A stretch of 17,817 nt of DNA, from positions 1-17,817 of the forward strand of contig JALAGW010000070.1 in NCBI GenBank assembly GCA_022712235.1. Reading direction: 5' to 3'. A program made the position numbers and the translations under genes. Under the pieces are notes generated by a model. That model searched no databases, was not told where the DNA came from, and was given only the letters and a program-made list of their open reading frames with translations. Below, piece after piece: positions 1 through 7,009 of the stretch. Origin of the DNA: Brevundimonas sp. Its GTDB lineage: Bacteria > Pseudomonadota > Alphaproteobacteria > Caulobacterales > Caulobacteraceae. How positions within the stretch are numbered: position 1 is the first letter of the stretch; each line of letters starts with the position of its first letter.

Positions 1-936
1 CAGCCCCACGCCGTAGACGGGCTGGACGTGGCCGCCCTTGGCGTCGTCCACCAGATTGCGCAGATAGCCGAGATAGTTCTCGAGGATGTCCACCGCGCCC
101 AGCCGGTTCAGCGCCCGCACCGTGTAATAGGCGTCGCGGACCCAGCAGAAACGATAGTCCCAGTTGCGCCCGCTCTCGGGAAATTCGGGCACCGAGGTGG
201 TCATGGCGGCGACGATGGCGCCGGTTTCTTCATAGACGCAGTGTTTCAGGGTAATGGCGGCCCGGATCACCGCCTCCTGCCAGTCCAGCGGCACATAGAG
301 GGTCCGCGTCCACAGCTTCCAGTGCCGGATGGTCTGCTCCAGCGCCGCCGCAACCCCCGCCGCGACGGACTGGTCATAACCCTCATCCGGGCCAAGGAAG
401 AAGGCCAGTTCGCCTTCCAGCCGGAAGGTGCGTTCGGCCAGCACATGGGTCACGGGAGCGTTGGTCGTCAGCCGCAGGGTCAGGTCGGTGCACAGGTAGC
501 GGATATGGTTGGAGCCCGAGGTCCAATCGGCGCGGCGCGCGCCCCAGTCCGCCGAGGGCCGCAGACGCACTGTGATGCGCGGCGCCCCCGACAGCGGCCG
601 CACCACCCGCGCGAAAGCGATGGGGCGGTAGATGCGCGAGTGCTTCAGATGACGGGGCGCGAAGTCAAGAACCTCGACCGAGGCCCCGCGCTCGTCCGTC
701 ATCACCGTGCGCAGGACGGCGGTGTTGCGCACATAGGCCTGTTCGATCGACACTCGGTCGGCCAGTTCGATGGCCCAGAAGCCGTGGTCGGGATCGTCGC
801 CGTCCATCAGGGCGGAGAAGACCGGATCGCCGTCCACGCGCGGCGCGCAGGCCCAGACGAAGCGGGCCTCGCGGTCGATCAGGGCGCTGACCGAGCAGTT
901 GCCGATGGGGGCGAGGTCGAGGTTGGGGCGGCTCAT
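1..936 (-). CDS. GH15 glucoamylase-like glycoside hydrolase (3' end cut by window edge)
   Basis: The minus frame is open from ATG 936-934 to the left edge, giving 312 residues with no stop; family members are about 600 aa, so this is the N-terminal half. It starts MSRPNLDLAPIGNCSVSALI. At about residues 257-269 it has RNWDYRFCWVRDA, the hallmark of bacterial GH15 proteins close to the catalytic domain start. The family hydrolyses alpha-glucosidic bonds, and some actinobacterial members are trehalases. A strong ribosome binding site (AAGGAGG, plus-strand 943-949) lies 6 nt before the ATG. The start overlaps the otsB stop as ATGA, so the two genes are translationally coupled. With otsB upstream, a role in trehalose or maltooligosaccharide turnover is likely; the exact substrate is inferred. 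otsA often follows in related genomes but is outside the window. Confidence 0.9.
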   Translation of the reverse strand, partial: MSRPNLDLAPIGNCSVSALIDREARFVWACAPRVDGDPVFSALMDGDDPDHGFWAIELADRVSIEQAYVRNTAVLRTVMTDERGASVEVLDFAPRHLKHSRIYRPIAFARVVRPLSGAPRITVRLRPSADWGARRADWTSGSNHIRYLCTDLTLRLTTNAPVTHVLAERTFRLEGELAFFLGPDEGYDQSVAAGVAAALEQTIRHWKLWTRTLYVPLDWQEAVIRAAITLKHCVYEETGAIVAAMTTSVPEFPESGRNWDYRFCWVRDAYYTVRALNRLGAVDILENYLGYLRNLVDDAKGGHVQPVYGVGL

Positions 937-1697
937 GCGGCGCCTCCTTCAATCTGATCCAGCCAGTCGAGCACGGCGGCGACGTCCTCCAGCCGATAGC
1001 GGGCAGCCGTAGGCCGCTCGGCCCCGACAAGGACGCCGAACCCGCCCAGGGCCTCGGCCGCCTCAAAGCCATGCTCGTCGGTCAGATCGTCGCCGACCAT
1101 GATGGGCACAGCCCCCTGGAACGGCGTCTCGGCCATGAAGGCTGTCAGGGCCGCGCCCTTGTCCGTGCCGGGGGTCTTCAGCTCCAGCACCATCGAGCCC
1201 GGCTGCAGGGCCAGGCCTGTCTCCTGCGCCAGCGCCGCCGCAAGGGCCAGAGCCTCGGTCGAGACGCCGGGCGCCTGGCGGTAGTGCAGACCCGCCGCCA
1301 GGGTCTTGTCCTCCACGATCACGCCCGGCCGGTCGGCGGCGAAGGCGTCGAAGGCCGCCACGGCCCGACGCACCGCCGGGTCCGGCGCCCGGTTGGCGAA
1401 GGTGCCGTCGCCGCGTCGCCTTTGCAGACCGTGCACGCCCGAGGCGGCGCGCGCGGCGCCGTCGCTGATGCGGTCGATCTCGCCGAGGGTTCGCCCGCTG
1501 ACGATGGCGACGCGCCCGTCCAGCCGCTCCGTCAGCCGCCTCAGCACCTCGGTCCGGCGCGCATCCGGCCCCACCGCATCCGGCGTCGCCGCCAGGGGCG
1601 CCAGCACACCGTCCAGATCCAGAAACAGGGCGGGCTTTTGCAGGATGGCGGGCGGTTCAGGCAGGCGTGATGCGATCGCCCCGGATGCAGACAGCAT
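933..1697 (-). CDS. otsB: Trehalose-6-phosphate phosphatase
   Basis: A 254-aa cytoplasmic HAD-superfamily phosphatase that would convert trehalose 6-phosphate to trehalose, the second step of the OtsA-OtsB pathway for this osmoprotectant. Visible motifs: HAD motif I as DLDGVL (residues 27-32, nucleophile D27, acid/base D29), motif II in IVSGR, and motif IV as GDDLTDE near residue 200. Length fits the family. The frame is open further upstream to 1892, but that extension is basic, lacks HAD sequence and runs into the kdsD leader. I therefore choose ATG 1697-1695 (MLSASGAIASRLPEPP), although its ribosome binding site is weak. The stop overlaps the next gene's start (ATGA). The usual DxDGT has V in place of T, a tolerated change. 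It is divergent from kdsD. Confidence 0.9.
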   Translation of the reverse strand: MLSASGAIASRLPEPPAILQKPALFLDLDGVLAPLAATPDAVGPDARRTEVLRRLTERLDGRVAIVSGRTLGEIDRISDGAARAASGVHGLQRRRGDGTFANRAPDPAVRRAVAAFDAFAADRPGVIVEDKTLAAGLHYRQAPGVSTEALALAAALAQETGLALQPGSMVLELKTPGTDKGAALTAFMAETPFQGAVPIMVGDDLTDEHGFEAAEALGGFGVLVGAERPTAARYRLEDVAAVLDWLDQIEGGAA

Positions 1698-1869
1698 AAG
1701 GTCCGGACTCGTTTCTTGGCTGTTGTCGAGACTGGTCTCAACGCGCAACGACCGGGATGGTTGTCCCCGCAGGTGACAATTCCGCCGCACCCTCGCCATT
1801 GTGCGAACAATCCAGATGGGGCAATTCGCGGATGCGCCACGAAGAACCGCCGCAGCGGTCCGGCGTTTC

Positions 1870-1874
1870 AGGAG
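1870..1874 (+). promoter_or_regulatory. Ribosome binding site deciding the kdsD start
   Basis: AGGAG lies 7 nt before ATG 1882. It selects this start over an in-frame GTG at 1801, whose extra 27 residues do not resemble the family. Confidence 0.7.
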
Positions 1875-1881
1875 CCTGCCC

Positions 1882-2874
1882 ATGCCCAACACGCTTCACT
1901 CGTCGCCCGAGCAGATCGCCGCGATGACGGACCGAGCGCGCGAGGTCGTACGCCTGAACATTGAGGCCCTGGAGGCGCTGGAGCGCTCCATCGACGTTTC
2001 GATCGCGCGCGCCTGCGACATCATCCTGTCGCGCCCCGGCTATCTGGTGGTGACCGGCATGGGCAAGTCCGGTCACATCGGCGGCAAGATCGCCGCCACC
2101 CTGGCCTCGACCGGCACCAACTCCTTCTTCGTCCACCCGGCCGAGATGAGCCACGGCGACCTGGGGATGCTGCGTCCCGACACCACGCTTCTGGCCATCT
2201 CCAACTCGGGCGAGAGCCGCGAACTGCGCGATCCCCTGCTCTATTGCCAGCGCAACGACATCCCGGTCATCGGAATCACCCAGAGGGCCGGCAGCTTCCT
2301 GGGGCGGCACTCGGCCGTCAGCCTGACCATGCCCAAGGTGGCCGAGGCCTGCCCCAACGGCCTGGCGCCCACCACCTCGACCCTGATGACTTTGGCCATA
2401 GGCGACGCCTTGGCCATGGTGCTGATGGATCGCCGCGGCTTCACCCGGGAGGACTTCGGCCTGCACCATCCCGGCGGCGCCCTGGGCATGAGCCTGCAGA
2501 GCGTGCGCGAGTGGATGGGCGACAACGCCGCCACCCCAGCCAGCGTGCCGATGGACGCCGACTTCAGCGCCGTGGTCTCGGCCGTCTCGGCAGGCCGCAA
2601 GGGCGCTGTCGCCGTGCTTCATTCCGACGGGACCCTGGCGGGGATCATCACCGACGGCGACATCCGCCGCGCCTTCGCCCATGATATTTCGGCTATCCGC
2701 GCCGAGGACATCATGAGCCGCAGCCCGATCACCGTCGATCCCGACGCCCGCATGAGCGACGTGGTCGATCTGCTGAGCGCCAACAAGATCGCCAACCTGT
2801 TCGTGGTTGAAAACGAGCGCCCTGTCGCCATCATCCACATCGCCGAACTGATGCAGGCTGGCTACGTCTCCTGA
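1882..2874 (+). CDS. kdsD: Arabinose-5-phosphate isomerase (KdsD/KpsF family)
   Basis: A 330-aa protein expected to interconvert D-ribulose 5-phosphate and D-arabinose 5-phosphate, the first step to Kdo. The SIS domain spans about residues 35-180, with the signature GMGKSGHIGGKIAATLASTG (59-78), FFVHPAEMSHGDLGM (82-96) and the SNSGES loop (107-112). HHPGGALG (195-202) closes it. Two CBS domains follow (about 205-265 and 275-330), with ITDGDIRRA at 256-264. Length and architecture match full KdsD/KpsF proteins. The ATG is chosen for AGGAG 7 nt upstream. It heads a plus-strand operon; its TGA shares one base with the next ATG (TGATG). Next to glycosyltransferase and export genes it may serve capsule (KpsF-like) or lipopolysaccharide; sequence alone does not separate these. 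Confidence 0.93.
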   Translation: MPNTLHSSPEQIAAMTDRAREVVRLNIEALEALERSIDVSIARACDIILSRPGYLVVTGMGKSGHIGGKIAATLASTGTNSFFVHPAEMSHGDLGMLRPDTTLLAISNSGESRELRDPLLYCQRNDIPVIGITQRAGSFLGRHSAVSLTMPKVAEACPNGLAPTTSTLMTLAIGDALAMVLMDRRGFTREDFGLHHPGGALGMSLQSVREWMGDNAATPASVPMDADFSAVVSAVSAGRKGAVAVLHSDGTLAGIITDGDIRRAFAHDISAIRAEDIMSRSPITVDPDARMSDVVDLLSANKIANLFVVENERPVAIIHIAELMQAGYVS

Positions 2875-4142
2875 TGACCCGGGACATCCTCTTCGACGCC
2901 AGCCGTCTGCTGAGCCGCACAGACCGCAGCGCGCCGACCGGCGTTGACCGCGTCTGTCTGGCCTACGCCGAATGGCTGGTCGACCACCCCGACTACCGGA
3001 TGGTGCCGGTCCGGTCGCGCCATGACCAACTGGCCATGGTCGATGATATCTGGTTCCGCGACTGCATCGTCGAACTGCGCCGGCGCTGGTCCGGTCAATC
3101 GACCAGCCGGGCGCTGAACGAAGCCGAGCGCCGCCTGTTCGCGGCCCTTCAGGCCGATCGGCCGACCGCCTCGGTCATGAGCGAAGCGCCCGACCCTGAT
3201 CAGCCGAAACGCAAGAAGGCCCGCGCCTGGAAGCAGTATTTCCGCGCCAAGCGCGTCGCGGCGCCGCCGCCCGCCCGCCTCTATTTCAATGTCGGTCATA
3301 CCAGCCTGAATACGCCCGACATCCTCGCCGGACTGGGCGCAAAGGGGATTGATCGCGTAGTCATGCTGCACGACCTGATCCCCATAACCCACCCGGAGTT
3401 CTGCCGGCCTGGCGATGGAGCGAAACACCGCAGACGCGTCATCACGGCCCTGCGGCACGCCTCCCGGATCGTGGTCAATTCCCACTATACCGCCCATGAG
3501 TTGCTGGCCTTCGCCGAACGCGAACGCCTGCCCGCGCCGCCGGTCGAGGTCGCTCACCTTGGGCTGGAGCCGATCTTCCTGACCCCCGAACCGACCGCCA
3601 TTCGCCACCCCTACTTCGTTCACGTCGGGACGATCGAAGCGCGCAAGAACCTGGCCTTCCTGCTCACCATCTGGCGCCGCCTTCAGGAGCGCATGGGCGA
3701 GCAGGCCCCCCGTCTGGTGCTGATCGGTCGCTACGGGTGGGAGAACGAGGCTGTGCTGGACCACCTGCAACGTTCGCCCAACCTTCAAGGCCTGGTGCAT
3801 CAGGCGGAGAATCTGCCGGACACGGCCCTCGCCACCCTGATGCAGGGCGCCCAGGCCGTCCTGGCCCCGTCGTCAGTTGAAGGTTTCGATCTTCCCGCTG
3901 TGGAAGCCTGCGCCCTGGGCGTGCCGCTGATCGCTTCCGACATTCCCGCGCACCGGGAACTGGTGCCGCAGGCGACCTTGATCGATCCTCTGGACGGCCT
4001 CGGCTGGCTGGCGGCGCTGGAAGCGGCGACCCGTCGCCGTCCCGTCGCCCCGGCCTATTCGGCGCCGACCTGGCAAGGCCATTTCCGATCCATCGAGGAT
4101 CATCTGATGCCCCCACTGGCGGCGAACGCCTTAGCCGGGTAA
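2874..4142 (+). CDS. Glycosyltransferase, GT4-like (glycosyl transferases group 1)
   Basis: A 422-aa GT-B fold glycosyltransferase, cytoplasmic, probably adding a sugar to a surface polysaccharide. The N-terminal half contains MLHDLIPITHPEFC (about 164-177) and NSHYTAHEL (202-210), typical of mannosyltransferase-like GT4 proteins. The C-terminal nucleotide-sugar domain starts at YFVHVGTIEARKNL (247-260) and has the donor-binding EGFDLPAVEACALG (336-349). Around residues 110-130 there is a basic, proline-rich insert. No transmembrane segment or signal peptide is visible. The start overlaps the kdsD stop by one base. Sugar donor and acceptor cannot be told from sequence. There is a 30-nt gap to the export gene, so one operon is likely. 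Confidence 0.9.
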   Translation: MTRDILFDASRLLSRTDRSAPTGVDRVCLAYAEWLVDHPDYRMVPVRSRHDQLAMVDDIWFRDCIVELRRRWSGQSTSRALNEAERRLFAALQADRPTASVMSEAPDPDQPKRKKARAWKQYFRAKRVAAPPPARLYFNVGHTSLNTPDILAGLGAKGIDRVVMLHDLIPITHPEFCRPGDGAKHRRRVITALRHASRIVVNSHYTAHELLAFAERERLPAPPVEVAHLGLEPIFLTPEPTAIRHPYFVHVGTIEARKNLAFLLTIWRRLQERMGEQAPRLVLIGRYGWENEAVLDHLQRSPNLQGLVHQAENLPDTALATLMQGAQAVLAPSSVEGFDLPAVEACALGVPLIASDIPAHRELVPQATLIDPLDGLGWLAALEAATRRRPVAPAYSAPTWQGHFRSIEDHLMPPLAANALAG

Positions 4143-4172
4143 GCATTCAGCGATAACTGAAGCAGAGCTGCA

Positions 4173-5318
4173 ATGACCCGTACCGCCGCCAGTCTGATGA
4201 TCGTCGCTCTTCTTGCCGGCTGCTCGACGCTGCCGCGCGACGGACCTTCCGGTTCTGGCGTGGTCAAGCACGCCAGCGGCCCTGAGCGTCAGGGCGACTA
4301 TGCAATGGTCGATCTGGACTTCGCCATGAGCGAACGCCTGAAGGCGGCGCCTGCGCGGTCGTTCAGCACCCTGGCCCTGGCTTCAAGCGAGGCCCCGACC
4401 GACGTCATCGGCGTCGGCGACACCCTGGCCGTCACCATTTTCGAGCCCAGCGGCTCGCTGTTCGGCGCCAGCTCCGGCAGCAACGTCCAGTCCGGCAACC
4501 AGTCGCTGCCCCCGCTGGTGGTGGACCGCAACGGCGCCATCCCCGTGCCCTTCGCCGGCTCGGTCGCCGTCCAGGGCCTGACGCCGGCCCAGGCGTCGGC
4601 CGCCGTGCGCCGCGCGCTTATCGGCAAGGTCGGCAACCCCCAGGTCATCGTCACGACCGCTGGCAACACCTCCAACGCCGTCACCGTTCTGGGCGAGGTT
4701 CGCAATCCCGGTCGTCAGCCCCTGTCGGCCAATCACGACCGTATCCTGGATGTCATCGCGGCGGCGGGCGGCTCCTCGCGGTCAGTCTATGACGTGAACG
4801 TCCGCATCCAACGGGGCGGCCAGACCTATACGGCGCCGATGTCCATCGTCACGACCGAGTTCAACGAGAACGTCCGTCTGCAGCGCGGCGATCAGGTCAA
4901 CCTGGTCTATCAGCCGCGTCGGTTCAGTTCCTTCGGCGCCTTTAACGCCGTCCGCCGCACCGACCTGCCGCCTGGCCCGCTGACCTTGGCCGAGGCGCTC
5001 AGCGGCGTCGGCGGCCTGGATTCCAACCTGGCCGACGCCAAATCGGTGCTGATTTTCCGCTTCGAGCGCCCCGAAGTGGCCCAGGCCCTGGGCGTCCAGC
5101 AGCCCGCCACGCCGCGCGGCGTGCCGGTGGTCTATCGTCTGAACCTGAACGAGGGCTCCGGCTTCTTCATCGCCAGCAACGTCCAGATCGAGCCCGACGA
5201 CATCATTTACGCTCCGCGCTCCGGCGCCGCCGAGGCCCGCAAATTCTTCGAGTTCGTCCAGAGCGTGACGCGCGTCGTCTATGACGTCTCGGTCACCAGC
5301 GCGATCAACGTCGACTAG
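4173..5318 (+). CDS. Polysaccharide export outer-membrane lipoprotein (Wza/KpsD-like)
   Basis: A 381-aa lipoprotein. The signal sequence MTRTAASLMIVALLAGC ends in a clear lipobox (LAGC, lipidated Cys17). The Poly_export domain covers about residues 72-163 (DVIGVGDTLAVTIFEPSG, then DRNGAIPVPFAGSVAVQGLT). Two SLBB-type repeats follow, starting at VTVLGEVRNPG (170-180) and at about 290-345 (QIEPDDIIYAPRSG). Family members form the outer-membrane channel for capsule or exopolysaccharide. Length matches Wza (about 380 aa). The operon context with kdsD and a glycosyltransferase supports this. Which polysaccharide is exported is unknown. The inner-membrane Wzc/Wzz partner that usually lies nearby is not found in the window. 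Confidence 0.92.
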   Translation: MTRTAASLMIVALLAGCSTLPRDGPSGSGVVKHASGPERQGDYAMVDLDFAMSERLKAAPARSFSTLALASSEAPTDVIGVGDTLAVTIFEPSGSLFGASSGSNVQSGNQSLPPLVVDRNGAIPVPFAGSVAVQGLTPAQASAAVRRALIGKVGNPQVIVTTAGNTSNAVTVLGEVRNPGRQPLSANHDRILDVIAAAGGSSRSVYDVNVRIQRGGQTYTAPMSIVTTEFNENVRLQRGDQVNLVYQPRRFSSFGAFNAVRRTDLPPGPLTLAEALSGVGGLDSNLADAKSVLIFRFERPEVAQALGVQQPATPRGVPVVYRLNLNEGSGFFIASNVQIEPDDIIYAPRSGAAEARKFFEFVQSVTRVVYDVSVTSAINVD

Positions 5319-5321
5319 TTG

Positions 5322-5843
5322 ATGCTCGGTCGCTTCGGACGCCGTCGCAAGGAGGCCCCGTCTGCGGAGCGGACACGCGAAGAGACCGAGGCGACGGCGT
5401 CGACAGCCGATCTTCTATCGCTGCTTCAGGCCATCGAAGAGACTGCGGGCCAGGTCTATGGTCGACACGGCCTGCCGCAACGTCCGGGGCACTACCGGCG
5501 CCCCGCCGACAGCGAGGCTTGGGAACCGCTCGGCGACGCCCTGACCCCTGCCGAGAAATGGGCGCTGATCAACGAATCGCCCGATGGCGGCCGTTGGCGT
5601 TATTCCGCCTATGAAGACCTGGGCGCGCACTCCGACATCGCCATCGTGCGCCAGGCCTCGGCGATCCTGGCGGCCTGCCAAGGTCTGCGCCAACGCCTGA
5701 CCGAACATTCGTTCATCTCGGCTCAGGACCTGGCGGACTCCATCCGCCTGGGCGAGGCCTGGCACAGTCTGGTCGAGGAGGCATCTCATGATAATGCGCC
5801 CTCTCCGCCCCTGAAGTTCTTGCCGCCCCAAGACGCAGACTGA
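5322..5843 (+). CDS. Uncharacterised protein in the polysaccharide export operon
   Basis: I do not recognise this 173-aa protein. It begins MLGRFGRRRKEAPSAE (basic, then acidic, probably disordered to about residue 30). A predicted soluble alpha/beta region follows with ALTPAEKWALINESPDGGRWRYSAYEDLG at its centre and a helical C-terminal half rich in Ala, Gln and Arg. There is no signal peptide, membrane segment or known catalytic motif. The ATG lies 3 nt after the export gene's stop; a TTG directly before it (5319) would add one residue, and no strong ribosome binding site separates them, so coupling by reinitiation is likely. Position suggests a role linked to polysaccharide export or its control, which is inference. 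It is the last intact plus-strand gene before the element. Confidence 0.75.
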   Translation: MLGRFGRRRKEAPSAERTREETEATASTADLLSLLQAIEETAGQVYGRHGLPQRPGHYRRPADSEAWEPLGDALTPAEKWALINESPDGGRWRYSAYEDLGAHSDIAIVRQASAILAACQGLRQRLTEHSFISAQDLADSIRLGEAWHSLVEEASHDNAPSPPLKFLPPQDAD

Positions 5844-5918
5844 TTTCGGCGCTGATCCGGGACCAAACAACTAAGCAAGTCCGGACTGTCGGCAATGGCG
5901 AAGCGACCGGAAGCCTCC
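5844..5918. other. Convergent junction between chromosomal operon and conjugation module
   Basis: A 75-bp gap between the stop of the plus-strand export operon and the stop of the minus-strand transfer operon. No tRNA or clear T-tailed terminator is visible. Gene content changes here from housekeeping polysaccharide genes to transfer genes, so the element's left boundary probably lies in or near this stretch; the exact attachment core cannot be defined without the other end. Confidence 0.4.
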
Positions 5919-6026
5919 TCAGAAGTCGAAATCGATCTGCCCCGGATGAACCTGCAGGAGCCTCCGGCGACGCTGCACCCGCTCTGTCGCCAGAGGCTCC
6001 TGCATAGTGGATGCCGGGGGCTGTAA
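5895..6026 (+). pseudogene. Possible 5' remnant of an interrupted plus-strand gene
   Basis: A 43-codon plus-strand frame begins MAKRPEASSEVEIDLPRM and stops at 6024-6026. It is in the right place and direction (51 nt after the uncharacterised gene) to be the next gene of the polysaccharide operon, and the opening (charged leader, then EIDL) resembles starts of cytoplasmic or chain-length-determinant proteins. From about codon 20 it runs through the inverted repeat and antisense to the AlpA-like gene. It has no convincing ribosome binding site. It may be a gene start cut off by element insertion, or chance. Confidence 0.25.
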
Positions 6027-6320
6027 TGTGCCGGACAACCCCTTCGGCTTCTGCTTGCGCGGCATGCCGCACGGACGCACAGCGACCGGCGTGCGGAGTG
6101 ACCTGGAGCTGCGCGTCTTCTTCCAGGCCGTGAGCTCGCTTTCCCACCAGCCTACCCGCCCGGGCGATAAGGCGACCGACTTAGGGAAAGTTCCGGCTCG
6201 TTGCAGCCGCCAAGCCGTCGAACGACTGAGTCCGGTCAGGTCGTGGACACGTGACCAGCTCAGCAAACGGTCATCCCGCCCGCCGACCTCGATCAGAGGT
6301 TTCTCGATCGGATCAGACAA
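5919..6320 (-). CDS. AlpA-like phage/ICE regulatory DNA-binding protein
   Basis: A 133-aa protein. Residues about 18-70 form an AlpA/excisionase-type winged HTH: LLSWSRVHDLTGLSRSTAWR, then GTFPKSVALSPGRVGWWESEL, with the typical GRVGW strand and Trp-rich end. Such proteins act as transcription activators of integrase/excision genes in prophages and ICEs. The tail (72-133) is basic and unrelated to AlpA. The start is TTG 6320-6318, supported by GGAGG 9 nt upstream (plus-strand 6330-6334). It overlaps the preceding gene's stop by 8 nt. It is the last gene of the minus-strand operon and its 3' part contains the 19-bp inverted repeat, so the tail may be fortuitous coding. Confidence 0.78.
   Translation of the reverse strand: MSDPIEKPLIEVGGRDDRLLSWSRVHDLTGLSRSTAWRLQRAGTFPKSVALSPGRVGWWESELTAWKKTRSSRSLRTPVAVRPCGMPRKQKPKGLSGTLQPPASTMQEPLATERVQRRRRLLQVHPGQIDFDF
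5953..6004. repeat. 19-bp near-perfect inverted repeat with 14-nt loop
   Basis: Left arm TGCAGGAGCCTCCGGCGAC (5953-5971) pairs with right arm GTCGCCAGAGGCTCCTGCA (5986-6004): 18 of 19 positions match. It lies inside the last third of the AlpA-like gene and about 100 bp from the chromosome/element junction. Candidates are a bidirectional terminator for the two convergent operons (though no T-run follows on either strand) or a recombinase/attachment site, since a 52-bp imperfect palindrome at an element edge fits. Confidence 0.85.
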
Positions 6321-6738
6321 GGCGTCTGGCCTCCGCCGCTGCGGGGGCGCTCCAGTGTCCTTCTGAAGTCTCGGACACGACCGACTTTCGCAGAACCTTA
6401 ACCGGCGAAGTTTCCGCCTTCGACGTCGCTTTCGACAAGTTCGACTTCTTTCTCGGGCGTGCTCTCGGCCGCCCTCGAGCCGGCTTCCCGGGGGTGTGCG
6501 GGCCGTGCGGCGCCAGCAGAAGCTCCTCGCAGGCCCGCGCCGTCATCCAGGCTAGGACCACGCCTTCCGGCCAGCCGACCCGGCCACGCGATATCCGCAC
6601 CGGCCGGGGAAACAGGCCGTCGCGGCGCATGCGCCACACCGTGCTGGCCGGCCGTCCCGTCGCCGCACGAAAGGCTTCTTCGGTCAGGAGCCGGCGCTCG
6701 ACCGGACCCGGCCCTGCAGGAGGCGGCGGATCAACCAT
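6313..6738 (-). CDS. AlpA-like DNA-binding protein, paralogue of its neighbour
   Basis: A 141-aa protein with an AlpA/excisionase-type HTH at about residues 15-70: LLTEEAFRAATGRPASTVWR, GLFPRPVRISRGRVGWPEG and LAWMTAR. The pattern matches the next gene residue for residue in places (STxWR, FP, SxGRVGW), so the two are probably diverged copies. The C-terminal half holds an Arg/Lys/Pro-rich stretch (RGRPRARPRKKS) likely to touch DNA non-specifically. The ATG lies 2 nt after the upstream HTH gene's stop. Role: regulation or excision control of the element, inferred from family and position. Confidence 0.8.
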   Translation of the reverse strand: MVDPPPPAGPGPVERRLLTEEAFRAATGRPASTVWRMRRDGLFPRPVRISRGRVGWPEGVVLAWMTARACEELLLAPHGPHTPGKPARGRPRARPRKKSNLSKATSKAETSPVKVLRKSVVSETSEGHWSAPAAAEARRLV

Positions 6739-7009
6739 GGCGCCGCGAACGGGCGGCGGCGGGCGCGCCCTGCCGCACCTCGCCTATCTGGTCCCGCGCC
6801 CAGAGCGACAGCAGGCTCCGCGGGTAGTAGGGCCGAGACCTCACATGCCGGCAAGGGGGCCCCTTGGCGCCCGTCGACCACAGCCGGGCGAGGGTGGCCG
6901 GCCGCATGGGCAGACCCAGGGCGGTCAGGAAGGCCGACGCCTCGGCCCGGGTCAGGAGGTCGTCTCCGCCCTCCAGACCCAGCTCAAGCAGGCGTTCGCC
7001 GCGTATCAT
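6731..7009 (-). CDS. Small HTH (excisionase/MerR-like) DNA-binding protein
   Basis: A 92-aa protein starting MIRGERLLELGLEGGDDLLT. Residues about 18-75 read as a winged HTH (LTRAEASAFLTALGLPMRPATLARLWSTG, then YYPRSLLSLWARDQIG), the layout of small DNA-binding proteins found in ICEs. Its ATG overlaps the lytic transglycosylase stop (ATGA), so translation is coupled. First of three consecutive HTH genes at the distal end of the transfer operon. The frame is open far upstream, but that part is a shadow of traF and the transglycosylase gene. Confidence 0.72.
   Translation of the reverse strand: MIRGERLLELGLEGGDDLLTRAEASAFLTALGLPMRPATLARLWSTGAKGPPCRHVRSRPYYPRSLLSLWARDQIGEVRQGAPAAARSRRHG

Noticed and set aside
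28..957. 309-codon plus-strand open frame
   Set aside because: Antisense to the GH15 gene, which has the RNWDYRFCWVRDA motif and a strong ribosome binding site.
1698..1881. Stress-sigma (EcfG/SigT-type GGAAC-N16-CGTT) promoter for otsB
   Set aside because: Only poor matches were found. A small GAGAC-TG-GTCTC inverted repeat at 1728-1739 is present but too short to call an operator.
5844..5918. tRNA gene as integration target
   Set aside because: No cloverleaf or conserved T-arm sequence on either strand of the junction.
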